Origin: JALYRV01 sp040902895
Lineage (GTDB): Bacteria; Acidobacteriota; Vicinamibacteria; Vicinamibacterales; SCN-69-37
Reading direction: 5' to 3'
NCBI GenBank assembly: GCA_040902895.1
Contig: JBBDWL010000089.1
Location: 51,338 to 115,337, forward strand
DNA: 64,000 nucleotides
Below the pieces are notes generated by a model. It had not been told where the DNA came from. It saw only the letters and a list, made by a program, of their open reading frames with translations, and did not search any database. Shown here one piece after another: positions 51,830 to 63,950 of the stretch (the first letter of the stretch is position 1; each line of letters opens with the position of its first letter). The position numbers and the translations under genes were made by a program.

Positions 51830-54055
51830 CCTCCCGTACAACCATTTGTACGTTTCGTAATTCGCGACGACTTCGCGCACGTATCCGCGCGTCTCGGCGT
51901 ACGGAATCATCTCGACGAACAGATCGACGCCTGCGCCCTTGTGCGCCTTCCACCAGATCGTGGCGAGATCTTCGCCGGCGTTGTACGACGCCGCGGCGGG
52001 CGCCAGCTCGCCGTCGAAGCGCGCGAGCAAATCCTTCAGATATGTGGCCGCAAGCCGCGCGGCGGCGTGAGGGGTCTTCAGCGCCGCCTCGTCGACGTTC
52101 GTGAGGCCCGCGGCGGGCGCGAGCTCCTCCGCCGTGTACGGCATGAACTGGAAGAGGCCTATTGCGCCGACAGCCGAGCGCACGCCCGGGTCGTAGCGCG
52201 ATTCGCGGCGGGCGATCGACAGCATGATCAGCGGATCGATGCGGGCGCGCTTCGCCGCTTCCGCGATCTGCTCCTCGAAAGCCATCGGCCAGAACAGCTT
52301 CAGGAACTCGGGCGGCAGATCGCGGCCGCCCCGCACCATGTAGGTGGGGAAGCGCCGGGCCATCAGCGAATGCGCGGCGCGGTACTCGCCGGCTGCCGCG
52401 CTGGTGCGGGCGGCTTCGTACGCAATACCGAGATCGGATGGGAAGCGCTCGGCCGTCTGCCGCGCGAATGCCGCGGCCTCGCGCGCGAGTCCCGCCCCCG
52501 AGAGAATGCGAGCCGCGCGCAGCTCCGGCGCCGCAAGCGTCTCGGCACGCACGGTGAGATCCGGCGCACCCGGCGCCGAGGCCAGGCGATCCGTGCGACC
52601 GAGCCGGCTGGCCGCGCGCAGGCCGTAGTACTCGAGCGGCTGCTCGTCGGACAGGCCGGTCCAGATGCGCCGCGCCGTCTCCTTGTTGCCCGCGCGCGAT
52701 TCGATGTCGGCAATCCAGAAGCGCGCGATGCGGACCGTCTCAGGGCCGGGGTTCCGATCGATCAGGCCTTGCAGGTTCGACTTTGCACGATCGAGCTGGC
52801 CCGCGCGAAGCGCGGTGATTCCCGAGCGCCACAGCAGATCCTCCTGTTCGTTCGCGGATCTGCTCGACTGAAACATTTCGCGGAACACGTCGAGCGCGTC
52901 GTCAACCTGGCCGACCGCAGCCAGATAGGATCCAAGAAGGCGCCCGATGCTTCGCTGGTCGGCGGCGCTGACGCCGTCGACGCGCCCGCGCATGATGGCC
53001 GTGCCCAGCCTGCGGACATCGGCGGTCTTCGCTTCGCGGATGCCAATCCGGAAATCCAGCACCGTCAGCTCATCGTCGTACGCGCTGCCGGGCGATCGGC
53101 TGCGGAAGCGCTTGATGCGATCCCGCGCCTTCTGGTTCTCGCGCGCGCGATAGAGCGTATCGATGATCGCGGCTTCGAGCCGCGTGGCGCTCGAGGGGTC
53201 GGCGTCTTTCCACTGCTCGAACAGCACGATCGCCTCGTCGTAGCGCGAGCGCGCGATGAGCCGCTCGGTCATCGTCCCGTAGTCGGCCGCGCTCACGGAC
53301 GGCACCCGCATGTCGGCCGCGCCGGCGATTCGAATCTCCGCGCGCTTCGCGGCCACGTACGCTTCGAAGTTGCCGAAGGTGAGTCGCACGCGCCGCAGCT
53401 GCGCCAGTGCGGCTGCGGCATCGCCGGTCGCGGCAAGCGACTCGGCCAGCCCGAGCCGCGCCTCTTCGGCGCGCGAGCCGGACGAATGGGCATCGAGCAC
53501 GCGGCGGTACAAGGCACGCGCCGCGTCCTCAGATGGCGGGGACCCCTGCACCCCGCCAGGCGCACTCGCTCGCGGGGCCCCAAGAGCCCCGCTCCGCTCC
53601 TGCGCACGCCGCCCCGCCATGCGCAGCTGCGCCGCCACCTGCAGCGCGAGATCGGTGTGCTCGGTGGCCGCACCGTCCGCCAGCAGCTGATCGATCGTGG
53701 CGCGCGCGCGATCATTGTTGCCGGCCGAGAGGCTCGCTCCGAGCGACGCGCGGCGCGCGAACGCGCGCAGCGACGGTTCGGCGGCGGCGACCGCCTCCCA
53801 GGCGTCGGCACTCTCGGCGTGCCGGCCGACCTCGCCAAGCAGCCGCGCACGCAGCACGTCCATCTCGATCGACGCATTCGCGCCGCGGGCTGCCTCCAGC
53901 GCCTTCAGCGCCGACGCCGGATCCTTGGCGGCAAGCGCGACGATGTCGGGGGAGGAGGGTTGGGGAAGCGTGAAGGTGGGCGCTTGTTCGGGCGAGCAGC
54001 CTGGTGCCCCTGTGAAGACCAGCAACACCAGACCCGCGGCCGCCACAACCGTCAT
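51809..54055 (-). CDS. Slt70-like lytic transglycosylase, lipoprotein
   Basis: A 748-residue envelope protein. It starts with a lipoprotein-like signal (candidate lipid Cys at residue 20, GAPGC). A long superhelix of TPR-like alpha units follows (about 40-560). The C-terminal SLT domain has the catalytic Glu in ARRESRYDP, then AVGAIGLFQFMP and a DLLARFDGELAPAAASYNAGE segment, all typical of soluble-type transglycosylases. It cleaves murein glycan strands to 1,6-anhydro products. Between two helical units lies an odd Gly/Pro-rich stretch (SGALGAPRASAPGGVQGSPP) encoded by GC palindromes, which looks like an in-frame insertion. Confidence 0.9.
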   Translation of the reverse strand: MTVVAAAGLVLLVFTGAPGCSPEQAPTFTLPQPSSPDIVALAAKDPASALKALEAARGANASIEMDVLRARLLGEVGRHAESADAWEAVAAAEPSLRAFARRASLGASLSAGNNDRARATIDQLLADGAATEHTDLALQVAAQLRMAGRRAQERSGALGAPRASAPGGVQGSPPSEDAARALYRRVLDAHSSGSRAEEARLGLAESLAATGDAAAALAQLRRVRLTFGNFEAYVAAKRAEIRIAGAADMRVPSVSAADYGTMTERLIARSRYDEAIVLFEQWKDADPSSATRLEAAIIDTLYRARENQKARDRIKRFRSRSPGSAYDDELTVLDFRIGIREAKTADVRRLGTAIMRGRVDGVSAADQRSIGRLLGSYLAAVGQVDDALDVFREMFQSSRSANEQEDLLWRSGITALRAGQLDRAKSNLQGLIDRNPGPETVRIARFWIADIESRAGNKETARRIWTGLSDEQPLEYYGLRAASRLGRTDRLASAPGAPDLTVRAETLAAPELRAARILSGAGLAREAAAFARQTAERFPSDLGIAYEAARTSAAAGEYRAAHSLMARRFPTYMVRGGRDLPPEFLKLFWPMAFEEQIAEAAKRARIDPLIMLSIARRESRYDPGVRSAVGAIGLFQFMPYTAEELAPAAGLTNVDEAALKTPHAAARLAATYLKDLLARFDGELAPAAASYNAGEDLATIWWKAHKGAGVDLFVEMIPYAETRGYVREVVANYETYKWLYGRSPGERR
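53535..53592. repeat. GC-rich double palindrome inserted in frame in the transglycosylase gene
   Basis: Two perfect 7-bp stem-loops stand side by side: GGCGGGG/CCCCGCC at 53535-53541 and 53551-53557, and GCGGGGC/GCCCCGC at 53572-53578 and 53586-53592. They encode the low-complexity SGALGAPRASAPGGVQGSPP stretch in a loop between helical repeats. The layout is like palindromic elements that invade genes in frame in other bacteria; dispersal in this genome has not been tested. Confidence 0.6.
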
Positions 54056-54103
54056 GCGCTCGATCTTCGCATGAGCGCCCTGCAGCGCCGAGTCAGCTGT
54101 TGT

Positions 54104-54769
54104 TTACTTCAGGTGCGCGCGCATCCAGGCGATGGCCGACTCGAATGCCTGCGTCGAACGATCGCCCCCGTCGCGCTGCGCGGCCTCGAAGGAATGTCCC
54201 CCGCCTTCGATCAGCGAGAGCGTCGCGCGTTTGAGGCCCTTGACGAGCTCCTGCATTTCTTCGGTGGAGCCGAACGGGTCTCGCGTGCCGTGCACGAACA
54301 GCATCGGCGGCTTGACCTTCGAGAGATGTTCGTCGCGCCGCTTCTCGGCGTTCGAAGGCGGATGCAGCGGATACCCGAGAAAGACGAGGCCGTTCGGCTC
54401 GCGATCGAACAGGCCGTGCGCCGAGGCCTGCGACGCGATGCGGCCGCCCATCGATTTGCCCGCGGCGAAGTACGGCATGCCGCCGTTGAGCCATCGCGCG
54501 CAGCATTCCCGGGCGACCGACGCGAACGTGCGCTCCAGGATCGGCGCCGGATCCGGCGCGCGCCGTCCGGCTTCCATGTAGGGGAAATCGAAGGTGATGG
54601 TTTCGAAGCCGGCGGCCGTGAACGCCGCCGCCGCCGCATTCATGAAGGGATGGGTCTGTCCGGCGCCGGCGCCATGCGCGAGGATGACGGCGCCGCGCGT
54701 CTCGTGCGCCGAATGGCGGCGGGCCGTGATCGGTCCGTGCTCGGTTTCGAACGTGAACTCGCCTGTCAC
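54104..54769 (-). CDS. Alpha/beta hydrolase (TEX30/KANL3-like)
   Basis: A 221-residue hydrolase of the TEX30/KANL3-like group. Signatures: ILAHGAGAGQTHPFM oxyanion loop at 29-43, the nucleophile Ser in AGKSMGGRIAS (GxSxG), Asp in VHGTRDPFGS, and His in IEGGGHSFE. No signal peptide, so cytoplasmic. The natural substrate is unknown. The gene is divergent from the ArsR-methyltransferase gene and shares its 78-base promoter region. Confidence 0.85.
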   Translation of the reverse strand: MTGEFTFETEHGPITARRHSAHETRGAVILAHGAGAGQTHPFMNAAAAAFTAAGFETITFDFPYMEAGRRAPDPAPILERTFASVARECCARWLNGGMPYFAAGKSMGGRIASQASAHGLFDREPNGLVFLGYPLHPPSNAEKRRDEHLSKVKPPMLFVHGTRDPFGSTEEMQELVKGLKRATLSLIEGGGHSFEAAQRDGGDRSTQAFESAIAWMRAHLK

Positions 54770-54816
54770 GTGCAGGTGAGTATAAAGGATGTCCGGGTCT
54801 CCTGGCGGCCCTCCGC

Positions 54817-54858
54817 TTGCCTTAAGCTAATCTACGCATATACATTTATGTATATGCG
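54817..54858 (+). promoter_or_regulatory. Promoter and perfect palindromic operator over the arsR-type start codon
   Basis: A 24-base palindrome at 54835-54858 has perfect 11-base arms (CGCATATACAT / ATGTATATGCG) and a 2-base spacer. It covers both candidate ATG codons (54848 and 54854). A -35-like TTGCCT at 54817-54822 and a -10-like TATACA at 54839-54844 (16-base spacer) would put transcription start near 54851, so the mRNA may be leaderless from ATG 54854. Binding of the encoded ArsR-type protein would block both. Confidence 0.6.
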
Positions 54859-55813
54859 CGCCTCCGCCGGGCTCTTCCGGCTGCTCGGGGACGAGGTCCG
54901 GCTGAGAGTCTTGCGCCTGCTCGCCGCCGAAGCCCTCAACGTCACCGAGCTCACGGGCATTGTCGGGATCGCCCAGTCGGGTGTCTCGCGGCACCTGGGC
55001 CTTCTGCGCGACGCGGGGCTCGTGACCGAGGAGCGCTCCGGCGGCTACACATGGTTTCGCCTCAATCCGGCAATCAGGAATAACGGCGCCCCCGATGGCC
55101 ATGGCGCCCTCTGGCCCATGCTGGCGGCGCAGTTCGAGCGCGCGTCCGATCCCGCGTTGCGGGCCGATGATGCGAAGCTGCAGGAAGTGCTTCGGCTGCG
55201 CAAGGAAAGCTTTGCTGAGCACGGCGCGGCGGAAGAGGCGCGGCAGCTCGTGCCGGGCAGAAGCTGGCCGGCGTGGGCGCGCGCGATCAGCTACCTGCTG
55301 CCGGCCTGCGACGTCGCCGACCTCGGCTGCGGAGACGGATATCTGACGATTGAAGCCGCGCGATGGGCGAAGAAAGTCACGGCCATCGACCGATCGCCCG
55401 AGATGCTCGCGCGCGGGAAGGCACTCGCAAGGCGGCGCAAGGTTTCGAACATCGTGTGGAAGCGCGGCGAGCTCGAGCAGCTGCCGCTGGCCGACGACAG
55501 CACCGACGTCGCGGTGCTGTCGCAGGCGCTGCATCATGCGGCCGCGCCGGCCGAGGCGCTGGCCGAGGCGTTCCGAGTGCTCAGGCCCGGAGGCAGGCTG
55601 CTCGTCCTCGATCTGCGCCAGCACGATCAAGCCTGGGTGATAGATGCGCTCGGCGATCGCTGGCTCGGATTCAAAGACGCCGATTTGAAGAAGCTGATGA
55701 TGGCGGCCGGCTTCCGCGCGGTCCAGATTCGCGTAGGGGCCCGCAAAACCGGTGATCCGTTTACGGTGCTCGTGGCCGGCGGCACGAAGCCCGCACAGAA
55801 GGAGAAACGTTGA
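54848..55813 (+). CDS. ArsR-family regulator fused to a SAM-dependent methyltransferase
   Basis: A two-domain protein of 321 residues. Residues 5-80 form an ArsR/SmtB winged helix (LFRLLGDEVRLRVLRLLAAE, then the recognition helix in AQSGVSRHLGLLRDAGLV). No Cys-rich metal site is visible, so metal sensing is unlikely. Residues 150-300 form a class I methyltransferase fold: VADLGCGDGYLT (motif I), AIDRSPEML (motif II) and LPLADDSTDVAVLSQALHHA. ArsR-type regulators of the SAM cycle are known (SahR); the fusion with a SAM-binding domain, and MetH in the same operon, suggest that this protein senses SAM or SAH. The start is ATG 54848 or 54854. Confidence 0.87.
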   Translation: MYMRASAGLFRLLGDEVRLRVLRLLAAEALNVTELTGIVGIAQSGVSRHLGLLRDAGLVTEERSGGYTWFRLNPAIRNNGAPDGHGALWPMLAAQFERASDPALRADDAKLQEVLRLRKESFAEHGAAEEARQLVPGRSWPAWARAISYLLPACDVADLGCGDGYLTIEAARWAKKVTAIDRSPEMLARGKALARRRKVSNIVWKRGELEQLPLADDSTDVAVLSQALHHAAAPAEALAEAFRVLRPGGRLLVLDLRQHDQAWVIDALGDRWLGFKDADLKKLMMAAGFRAVQIRVGARKTGDPFTVLVAGGTKPAQKEKR

Positions 55814-57131
55814 TGCGCCACCTGTCGCTCGTTGTCCTGTTGTCGCTGATCGCCGGTACGCAGCAGCAGCCGTCCACGGTGTGGCCGTCGTTTCGCGGCG
55901 CGAGCGCGACCGGCGTGGCTGACGGACAGAACCTGCCGGTGACATGGCATGTCGCAACGGGAGAGGGCATCAGATGGAAGCGCGAGATTCCGGGTCTGGC
56001 CCACTCGAGTCCGATCGCGTGGAACGACCGGGTGTTCGTGACAAGCGCCGTCAGCGCCCGCGCCGATGCCACGTTCAGGCCTGGTCTGTACGGTGAGGGC
56101 ACGGCATCGGAAGATCGGTCCGTGCACAAATGGATCGTGATGGCGCTCGACGCAAAAACGGGCCGCACGATCTGGCAGCAGGTTGCGTTCGAGGGCGAAC
56201 CGAAAGAGAAGCGCCACATCAAATCGACGTACGCCAGCTCGACACCTGCCACCGACGGCCGCGTGGTTGTCGCGTTTTTCGGGTCGCAGGGACTTTATGC
56301 CTATTCGCTCGACGGGAAGCTGCTCTGGAAGAAGGATCTCGGGCGGATCGACGTCGGCGCCTATGACATTCCGAGTTACGAGTGGGGCACGGCGAGCTCG
56401 CCGGTACTGCACGACGGCCGCGTGATCGTCCAGGTTGATACCTCGAACGACGATTACCTGCTTTCGCTTGACGCCGCCACGGGACGCGAGATCTGGCGCA
56501 CCGCACGACAGGAGCTTCCCTCGTGGGGAACGCCCACCATCGTAAAAGTCCCGGGCCGCACCGAGATCGTCACGAACTCATCGAACTTCGTCTACGGCTA
56601 TGACTTCCTGACCGGCAAGGAGTTGTGGCGTCTTGGCGGCAGCTCGCAGATTACGGCGCCGACGCCCATCTTCACGCCCGACGCGATCATCATTGCGAGT
56701 GGACGCCGGCCGACCGCGCCGATTCTGGCTGTGAAGCCGGGCGCCAGCGGCGACATCACTGGTACGGCGTCGGTGCTCTGGCAGAAGCTGCAGCGCGGAC
56801 CCTACATGCCGACGCCGGTGATTTACGGCGAGCAGCTGTACGTGCTCGGCAACGGGGGCGTCTTCGACAGCTACAACTACCGCACGGGCGCCGAAGTGTA
56901 TCGGTCGCGGCTGCTGCACAAGGGCTCGGGCTTCAGTGCCTCGCCCGTCATCTCCGACGGCCGGCTCTATGCCTCCAGCGAAGACGGCGATATCTTCGTC
57001 GTCAAAACCGGTCCTGCCTTCGAAGTGCTTGCGCAGAACGCCATGGGCGAGCCCCTGATGGCCACACCCGCCATCGCCGGACAGACGATGTTTGTGCGTG
57101 GGCAGCGGACACTTTTCGCGATTGGGAAGAA

Positions 57132-57135
<4 letters not shown>
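55813..57135 (+). CDS. Exported PQQ-type beta-propeller protein
   Basis: A 440-residue protein with a signal peptide (MRHLSLVVLLSLIAG). The rest is a beta-propeller of PQQ-type blades, each with a W-containing motif: LDAKTGRTIWQQ, SLDGKLLWKKD, LDAATGREIWRT, DFLTGKELWRLGG. It has no visible catalytic residues for PQQ dehydrogenase activity, so a binding or scaffold role (BamB-like) is as likely. The ATG overlaps the stop of the regulator gene (TGATG), and its stop overlaps the metH start (ATGA), so all three genes form one tightly packed operon. Confidence 0.88.
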
Positions 57136-60833
<3,698 letters not shown>

Positions 60834-60848
60834 CGTTACTATTACGCC

Positions 60849-61556
60849 ATGCTGCCGATTGGTGATGAGAACATCAAAGGCCAGGGCGTGGCCTTTGTCA
60901 CGATTTCCTTCATCGCGCTCAACATCCTCTCGTTCCTCCTCGAGATCAACCAGCCGAGCGAGGCGGCGCTGCAGTCGTTCGTGGAAGCCTGGGGCGTCGT
61001 CCCGCGCGAGTACACCGACGGCGTCGACTTGCCGCCCGTCATTCCGTATCCGGTGTGGTCGACGCTCTTCACGTCGATGTTCCTGCACGGCGGCTGGGGA
61101 CATCTGTTCGGGAACATGCTCTTTCTGTGGGTGTTCGGCGACAACGTCGAGCACCGCATCGGCCATCTGCGGTTCTTCTTCTTCTATCTCGCGACTGGAA
61201 TCGCCGCCGCGCTGGCGCACGTCTTCTTCAACGCGAACTCGATGATTCCCACGGTCGGCGCGTCGGGCGCAATCAGCGGCGTGCTTGGCGGCTATCTGCT
61301 GATGTTCCCGCGCAATCGCGTCTATGTGCTGATGTGGGGCGGTGTCGCGACGGTACCGGCGGTCTTCATGCTGGGCCTCTGGATCCTGATGCAGTTCATC
61401 AACGGCATTGGATCCATCGCCGTCACGCCAGAAACGGGCGAGGGAACCAGCGGAGGCGTTGCCTATCTCGCGCACATCGGCGGCTTCATCGCGGGGATGA
61501 TTCTCGCACCGCTGCTTGGGCTTGGTCAGGGCGAGCGCCGTGGCGCAGCCCTTTAG
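60849..61556 (+). CDS. Rhomboid intramembrane serine protease
   Basis: A 235-residue rhomboid protease with six to seven helices. The catalytic pair is complete: Ser139 in GASGAISG and His209 in AHIGGFIAG. The oxyanion HGGWGHLFGNM motif sits at 80-90. Such proteases cut transmembrane helices near the membrane surface. It begins 15 bases behind metH, without a strong ribosome site. A GC hairpin overlaps its stop codon. Confidence 0.92.
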   Translation: MLPIGDENIKGQGVAFVTISFIALNILSFLLEINQPSEAALQSFVEAWGVVPREYTDGVDLPPVIPYPVWSTLFTSMFLHGGWGHLFGNMLFLWVFGDNVEHRIGHLRFFFFYLATGIAAALAHVFFNANSMIPTVGASGAISGVLGGYLLMFPRNRVYVLMWGGVATVPAVFMLGLWILMQFINGIGSIAVTPETGEGTSGGVAYLAHIGGFIAGMILAPLLGLGQGERRGAAL

Positions 61557-61560
61557 GGCT
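61547..61560. terminator. Hairpin across the rhomboid stop codon
   Basis: AGCCCT-TT-AGGGCT is a perfect 6-bp palindrome that includes the TAG stop. It lies between the convergent rhomboid and tag genes and could help end both transcripts; no T-run is present. The core is like the GGGCTTTAGCCC hairpin at 1661-1680. Confidence 0.35.
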
Positions 61561-61578
61561 CGCGGCGGGTGGCGCTCT

Positions 61579-62133
61579 TTAGGCGTGGGTGGCGCGGCGA
61601 CATCCCACCACATGGTCATCGACCATGCCGGTGGCCTGCATGAACGCGTAGCAGATCGTCGAGCCGACGAACCGGAAGCCGCGCTTCTTCAGATCTTTGC
61701 TCATCGCGTCTGACTCCGGCGACGTCGCGGGCACATCTTTCATCGTCCTGCGCCTGGTGATCTTCGGCGCGCCGCCGACGAACTGCCAGATGTACCCGTC
61801 GAACGAGCCGAATTCCTTCTGCACGGCGAGGAACGCGCGCGCGTTCGTGATCGCGGCGTCGATTTTCAGCCTGTTGCGGACGATGCCGGCATCGGCGAGC
61901 AGGGCGCGCTTCTTCCGTACGTCGTAACGCGCGACCTTCTTCGGATCGAAGTTGTCGAATGCCTTTCGATAGGCCGGCCGCTTCCGCAGGATCGTGATCC
62001 AGCTGAGGCCCGCCTGCGCGCCCTCGAGGATGAGCATCTCGAACAGCCGCCGATCGTCGTGCAGCGGCACCCCCCATTCCTCGTCGTGATATCTGATGTA
62101 CAGCGGATCGGTTCCGCACCAGCGGCAGCGCAC
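61579..62133 (-). CDS. tag: DNA-3-methyladenine glycosylase I
   Basis: A 184-residue Tag glycosylase. The helix-hairpin-helix-like enzyme removes 3-methyladenine from alkylated DNA. The zinc-snap residues are visible: Cys3 and His16 in the N-terminal part (DPLYIRYHDEEWG) and His/Cys in DDHVVGCRR near the end. The catalytic-pocket Glu is in LEGAQAGLSW. Length matches the E. coli enzyme (187). It is divergent from the PIG-L gene, with only 17 bases between start codons. Confidence 0.95.
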   Translation of the reverse strand: MRCRWCGTDPLYIRYHDEEWGVPLHDDRRLFEMLILEGAQAGLSWITILRKRPAYRKAFDNFDPKKVARYDVRKKRALLADAGIVRNRLKIDAAITNARAFLAVQKEFGSFDGYIWQFVGGAPKITRRRTMKDVPATSPESDAMSKDLKKRGFRFVGSTICYAFMQATGMVDDHVVGCRRATHA

Positions 62134-62150
62134 CGACGTTACGATATCCC

Positions 62151-62867
62151 ATGCCCTCCGCGCTCTTCATCTATGCCCACCCGGACGACGAGACCTTCGG
62201 CGCCGCCGGGACGATCTGCCTGCTGCGATCGCAGGGCTGGCGGGTCGTGCTGGTGTGCGCGACCCCCGGCGACAAGGGCAAGTGCGGCGACCCGGCGATC
62301 TGCGCGCAGGAGGATCTCGCAAAGGTCCGCGAGCGGGAGCTGCGCGATGCCGCCTGCGTGCTCGACATCTCGGAGATACACCTGCTTGGCTACAGGGACA
62401 AGGCGCTCGCGGAGGCGCCCCCAGCCGAAATCCGGCGCACCCTCGCCGGCATCATTCGCGCGGAGGAGCCGGCGCTCGTCTTCACGTTCGATCCGAACGG
62501 CTTCAACGTCCATCCGGATCACGTCGCGATCTCGCGGTTCACGAGCGATGCCGTCGCCGCGGCGGCCGACGCCCGCTGGTATCCCGAGAGGGGTCCCGCG
62601 CATCGCGTGCCGGAGCTGTTGTGGACGACGCCCCTCGAGCCGTGGCAGGAGGCGTCGCCGAACGTGCGCGACGAGGCGGGCGTGGACGTCGTGCTCGACG
62701 TCTCGCCGTGGTGGCAGAAGAAGGAAGCGGCCCTGCGTGCGCACCGTACGCAGCACACGTCGGTCGAGCATCACTTCTTCTCGAAGCCGAATCTGAAAGC
62801 CATCCTCAGCGTGGAAGCCTGGCGGCGTGCCTGGCCATCCACCACCTCACAGGCCTGGACAGGCTGA
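62151..62867 (+). CDS. PIG-L family deacetylase
   Basis: A 238-residue zinc-dependent N-acetylglucosaminyl deacetylase-like protein. The metal and catalytic motif AHPDDE is at residues 9-14, and the second metal His lies in NVHPDHVAISR. The family includes MshB, BshB and LmbE-type enzymes that deacetylate GlcNAc conjugates in thiol or antibiotic pathways. No mycothiol or bacillithiol genes are nearby, so the substrate is open. The 3' end overlaps the longest frame of the next gene. Confidence 0.9.
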   Translation: MPSALFIYAHPDDETFGAAGTICLLRSQGWRVVLVCATPGDKGKCGDPAICAQEDLAKVRERELRDAACVLDISEIHLLGYRDKALAEAPPAEIRRTLAGIIRAEEPALVFTFDPNGFNVHPDHVAISRFTSDAVAAAADARWYPERGPAHRVPELLWTTPLEPWQEASPNVRDEAGVDVVLDVSPWWQKKEAALRAHRTQHTSVEHHFFSKPNLKAILSVEAWRRAWPSTTSQAWTG

Positions 62868-62907
62868 GCCGGAGGCGGATCGGACCCTGAGCCGCCCCGC
62901 GGCCCGA

Positions 62908-63543
62908 ATGCGCATGCCGGCGTCTCGCTTTTCCTTCAACATCGGCATTGGCAGCGTCGGGTCCACGTCGCGCGCGACGCCGGGCGCGGTGACGCTCGCG
63001 TCCATCGGCACGGACGTGCGCCTGTTCGACCGCGTGAGTCTGCGGATCGAGGCTGGCCGGCGTGCGCCGTCCACACGGGAGTGGACGGCGCATTCGATGT
63101 ACTACTTTCCCTCTCCGGACGGGCCCGACGACATCGGCGCGTCAATCGGCGTGGAAAGCACCACGCGCGTAACGGAGCGATCGCTCGCCGACATCGCGAT
63201 CCTGCTTCGCTATGCGTGGCCCGTTCGGGAGCGGTTCGAAGTGGCGTTCCTGTCTGGCCTCGATCTCAGCGTGATGAAGTTCCGCCATCACACGACCATT
63301 CCGGCCAGTCTCACCGATCCGAGCGACGTGCATGTCTTCGAAGGCGGCAACCGCCGCACGCTCGGCGTCTTCGACTTCGGCCTCGAGGGCGGCGCGCGCG
63401 TCGGCGAGCGGTGGACTCTGCTGGTGTATGGACTTGGCGGCCTGCCGTCGCCGTTCGAGGAACATCGGCCGCCGCAACTTCGCACGGGCGTGATTCTCAA
63501 GCGGCACGAGCGCCGCCTCGACGGCGGCGCTCGCCCCTTCTAA
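62908..63543 (+). CDS. Barrel-like protein of unknown function, no signal peptide
   Basis: About 211 residues from ATG 62908 (MRMPASRFSFNIGIG); a start at 62827 would overlap the PIG-L gene. The chain alternates hydrophobic and polar residues and is rich in Gly and Arg, like an outer-membrane barrel (VSLRIEAGRRAPSTREW, VFDFGLEGGARVGERWTLLVYGLGG). No signal peptide is present in any nearby start, and the C-terminus lacks a terminal aromatic strand apart from a final Phe. It may have lost its 5' end. Function not recognised. Confidence 0.5.
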   Translation: MRMPASRFSFNIGIGSVGSTSRATPGAVTLASIGTDVRLFDRVSLRIEAGRRAPSTREWTAHSMYYFPSPDGPDDIGASIGVESTTRVTERSLADIAILLRYAWPVRERFEVAFLSGLDLSVMKFRHHTTIPASLTDPSDVHVFEGGNRRTLGVFDFGLEGGARVGERWTLLVYGLGGLPSPFEEHRPPQLRTGVILKRHERRLDGGARPF

Positions 63544-63551
63544 TCGAGCGA

Positions 63552-63950
63552 TTAGTCCAGCGACGGCGGTGCGTCCATGATCTGACGCACTTCGATCGGC
63601 ATGTTGAGCGGCACGCCGCCGGGGCCAGGCGCCGCCGAGGCTCGCGCCGCGATCTCGTAGGCCTGCTCCGGCGTGTCCACCTCGACGATCCAGTACCCGA
63701 ACAGAAACTCCTTGGTTTCTGGAAACGGGCCGTCCGTCACGCTCGGCTTTCGCTCGCGCGTCGCACGCACAATCCTGGGCTTCGGCGGATAGTCGAGTCC
63801 TTCGGCGCCTGCCAGCACGCCTTCCGCCTTCAGCTCGCCGTTGAACTTGTGCATGAAGGCCATGTGCGCCTGAATGTCTTCCTTCGGCCAGGCCTCGATC
63901 CCCTGGCCGGGCTTCGCGGCCGGTCCCGTCATCATCAGAATGAAACGCAT
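63552..63950 (-). CDS. YciI/DGPF-domain protein
   Basis: A 132-residue dimeric alpha/beta-barrel protein of the YCII-related family. The diagnostic DGPFPETKEF motif is at 73-82, preceded by a SVT segment, and the chain opens with MRFILMMTGP. Related genes usually sit near ECF sigma factors. None is visible before the window end. The small domain may be an enzyme (acid-base His/Asp) or a ligand binder. Confidence 0.87.
   Translation of the reverse strand: MRFILMMTGPAAKPGQGIEAWPKEDIQAHMAFMHKFNGELKAEGVLAGAEGLDYPPKPRIVRATRERKPSVTDGPFPETKEFLFGYWIVEVDTPEQAYEIAARASAAPGPGGVPLNMPIEVRQIMDAPPSLD

Noticed and set aside
51941..54847. N-terminal extension of the ArsR-type gene over nearly 3 kb
   Set aside because: The extension is antisense to the transglycosylase and hydrolase genes. 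The ArsR domain starts right at ATG 54848/54854, next to a promoter-like palindrome.
56625..57131. Extension of MetH upstream of ATG 57132
   Set aside because: It overlaps the propeller gene in another frame. MetH begins at MTIEQLNEIL with an ATGA coupling.
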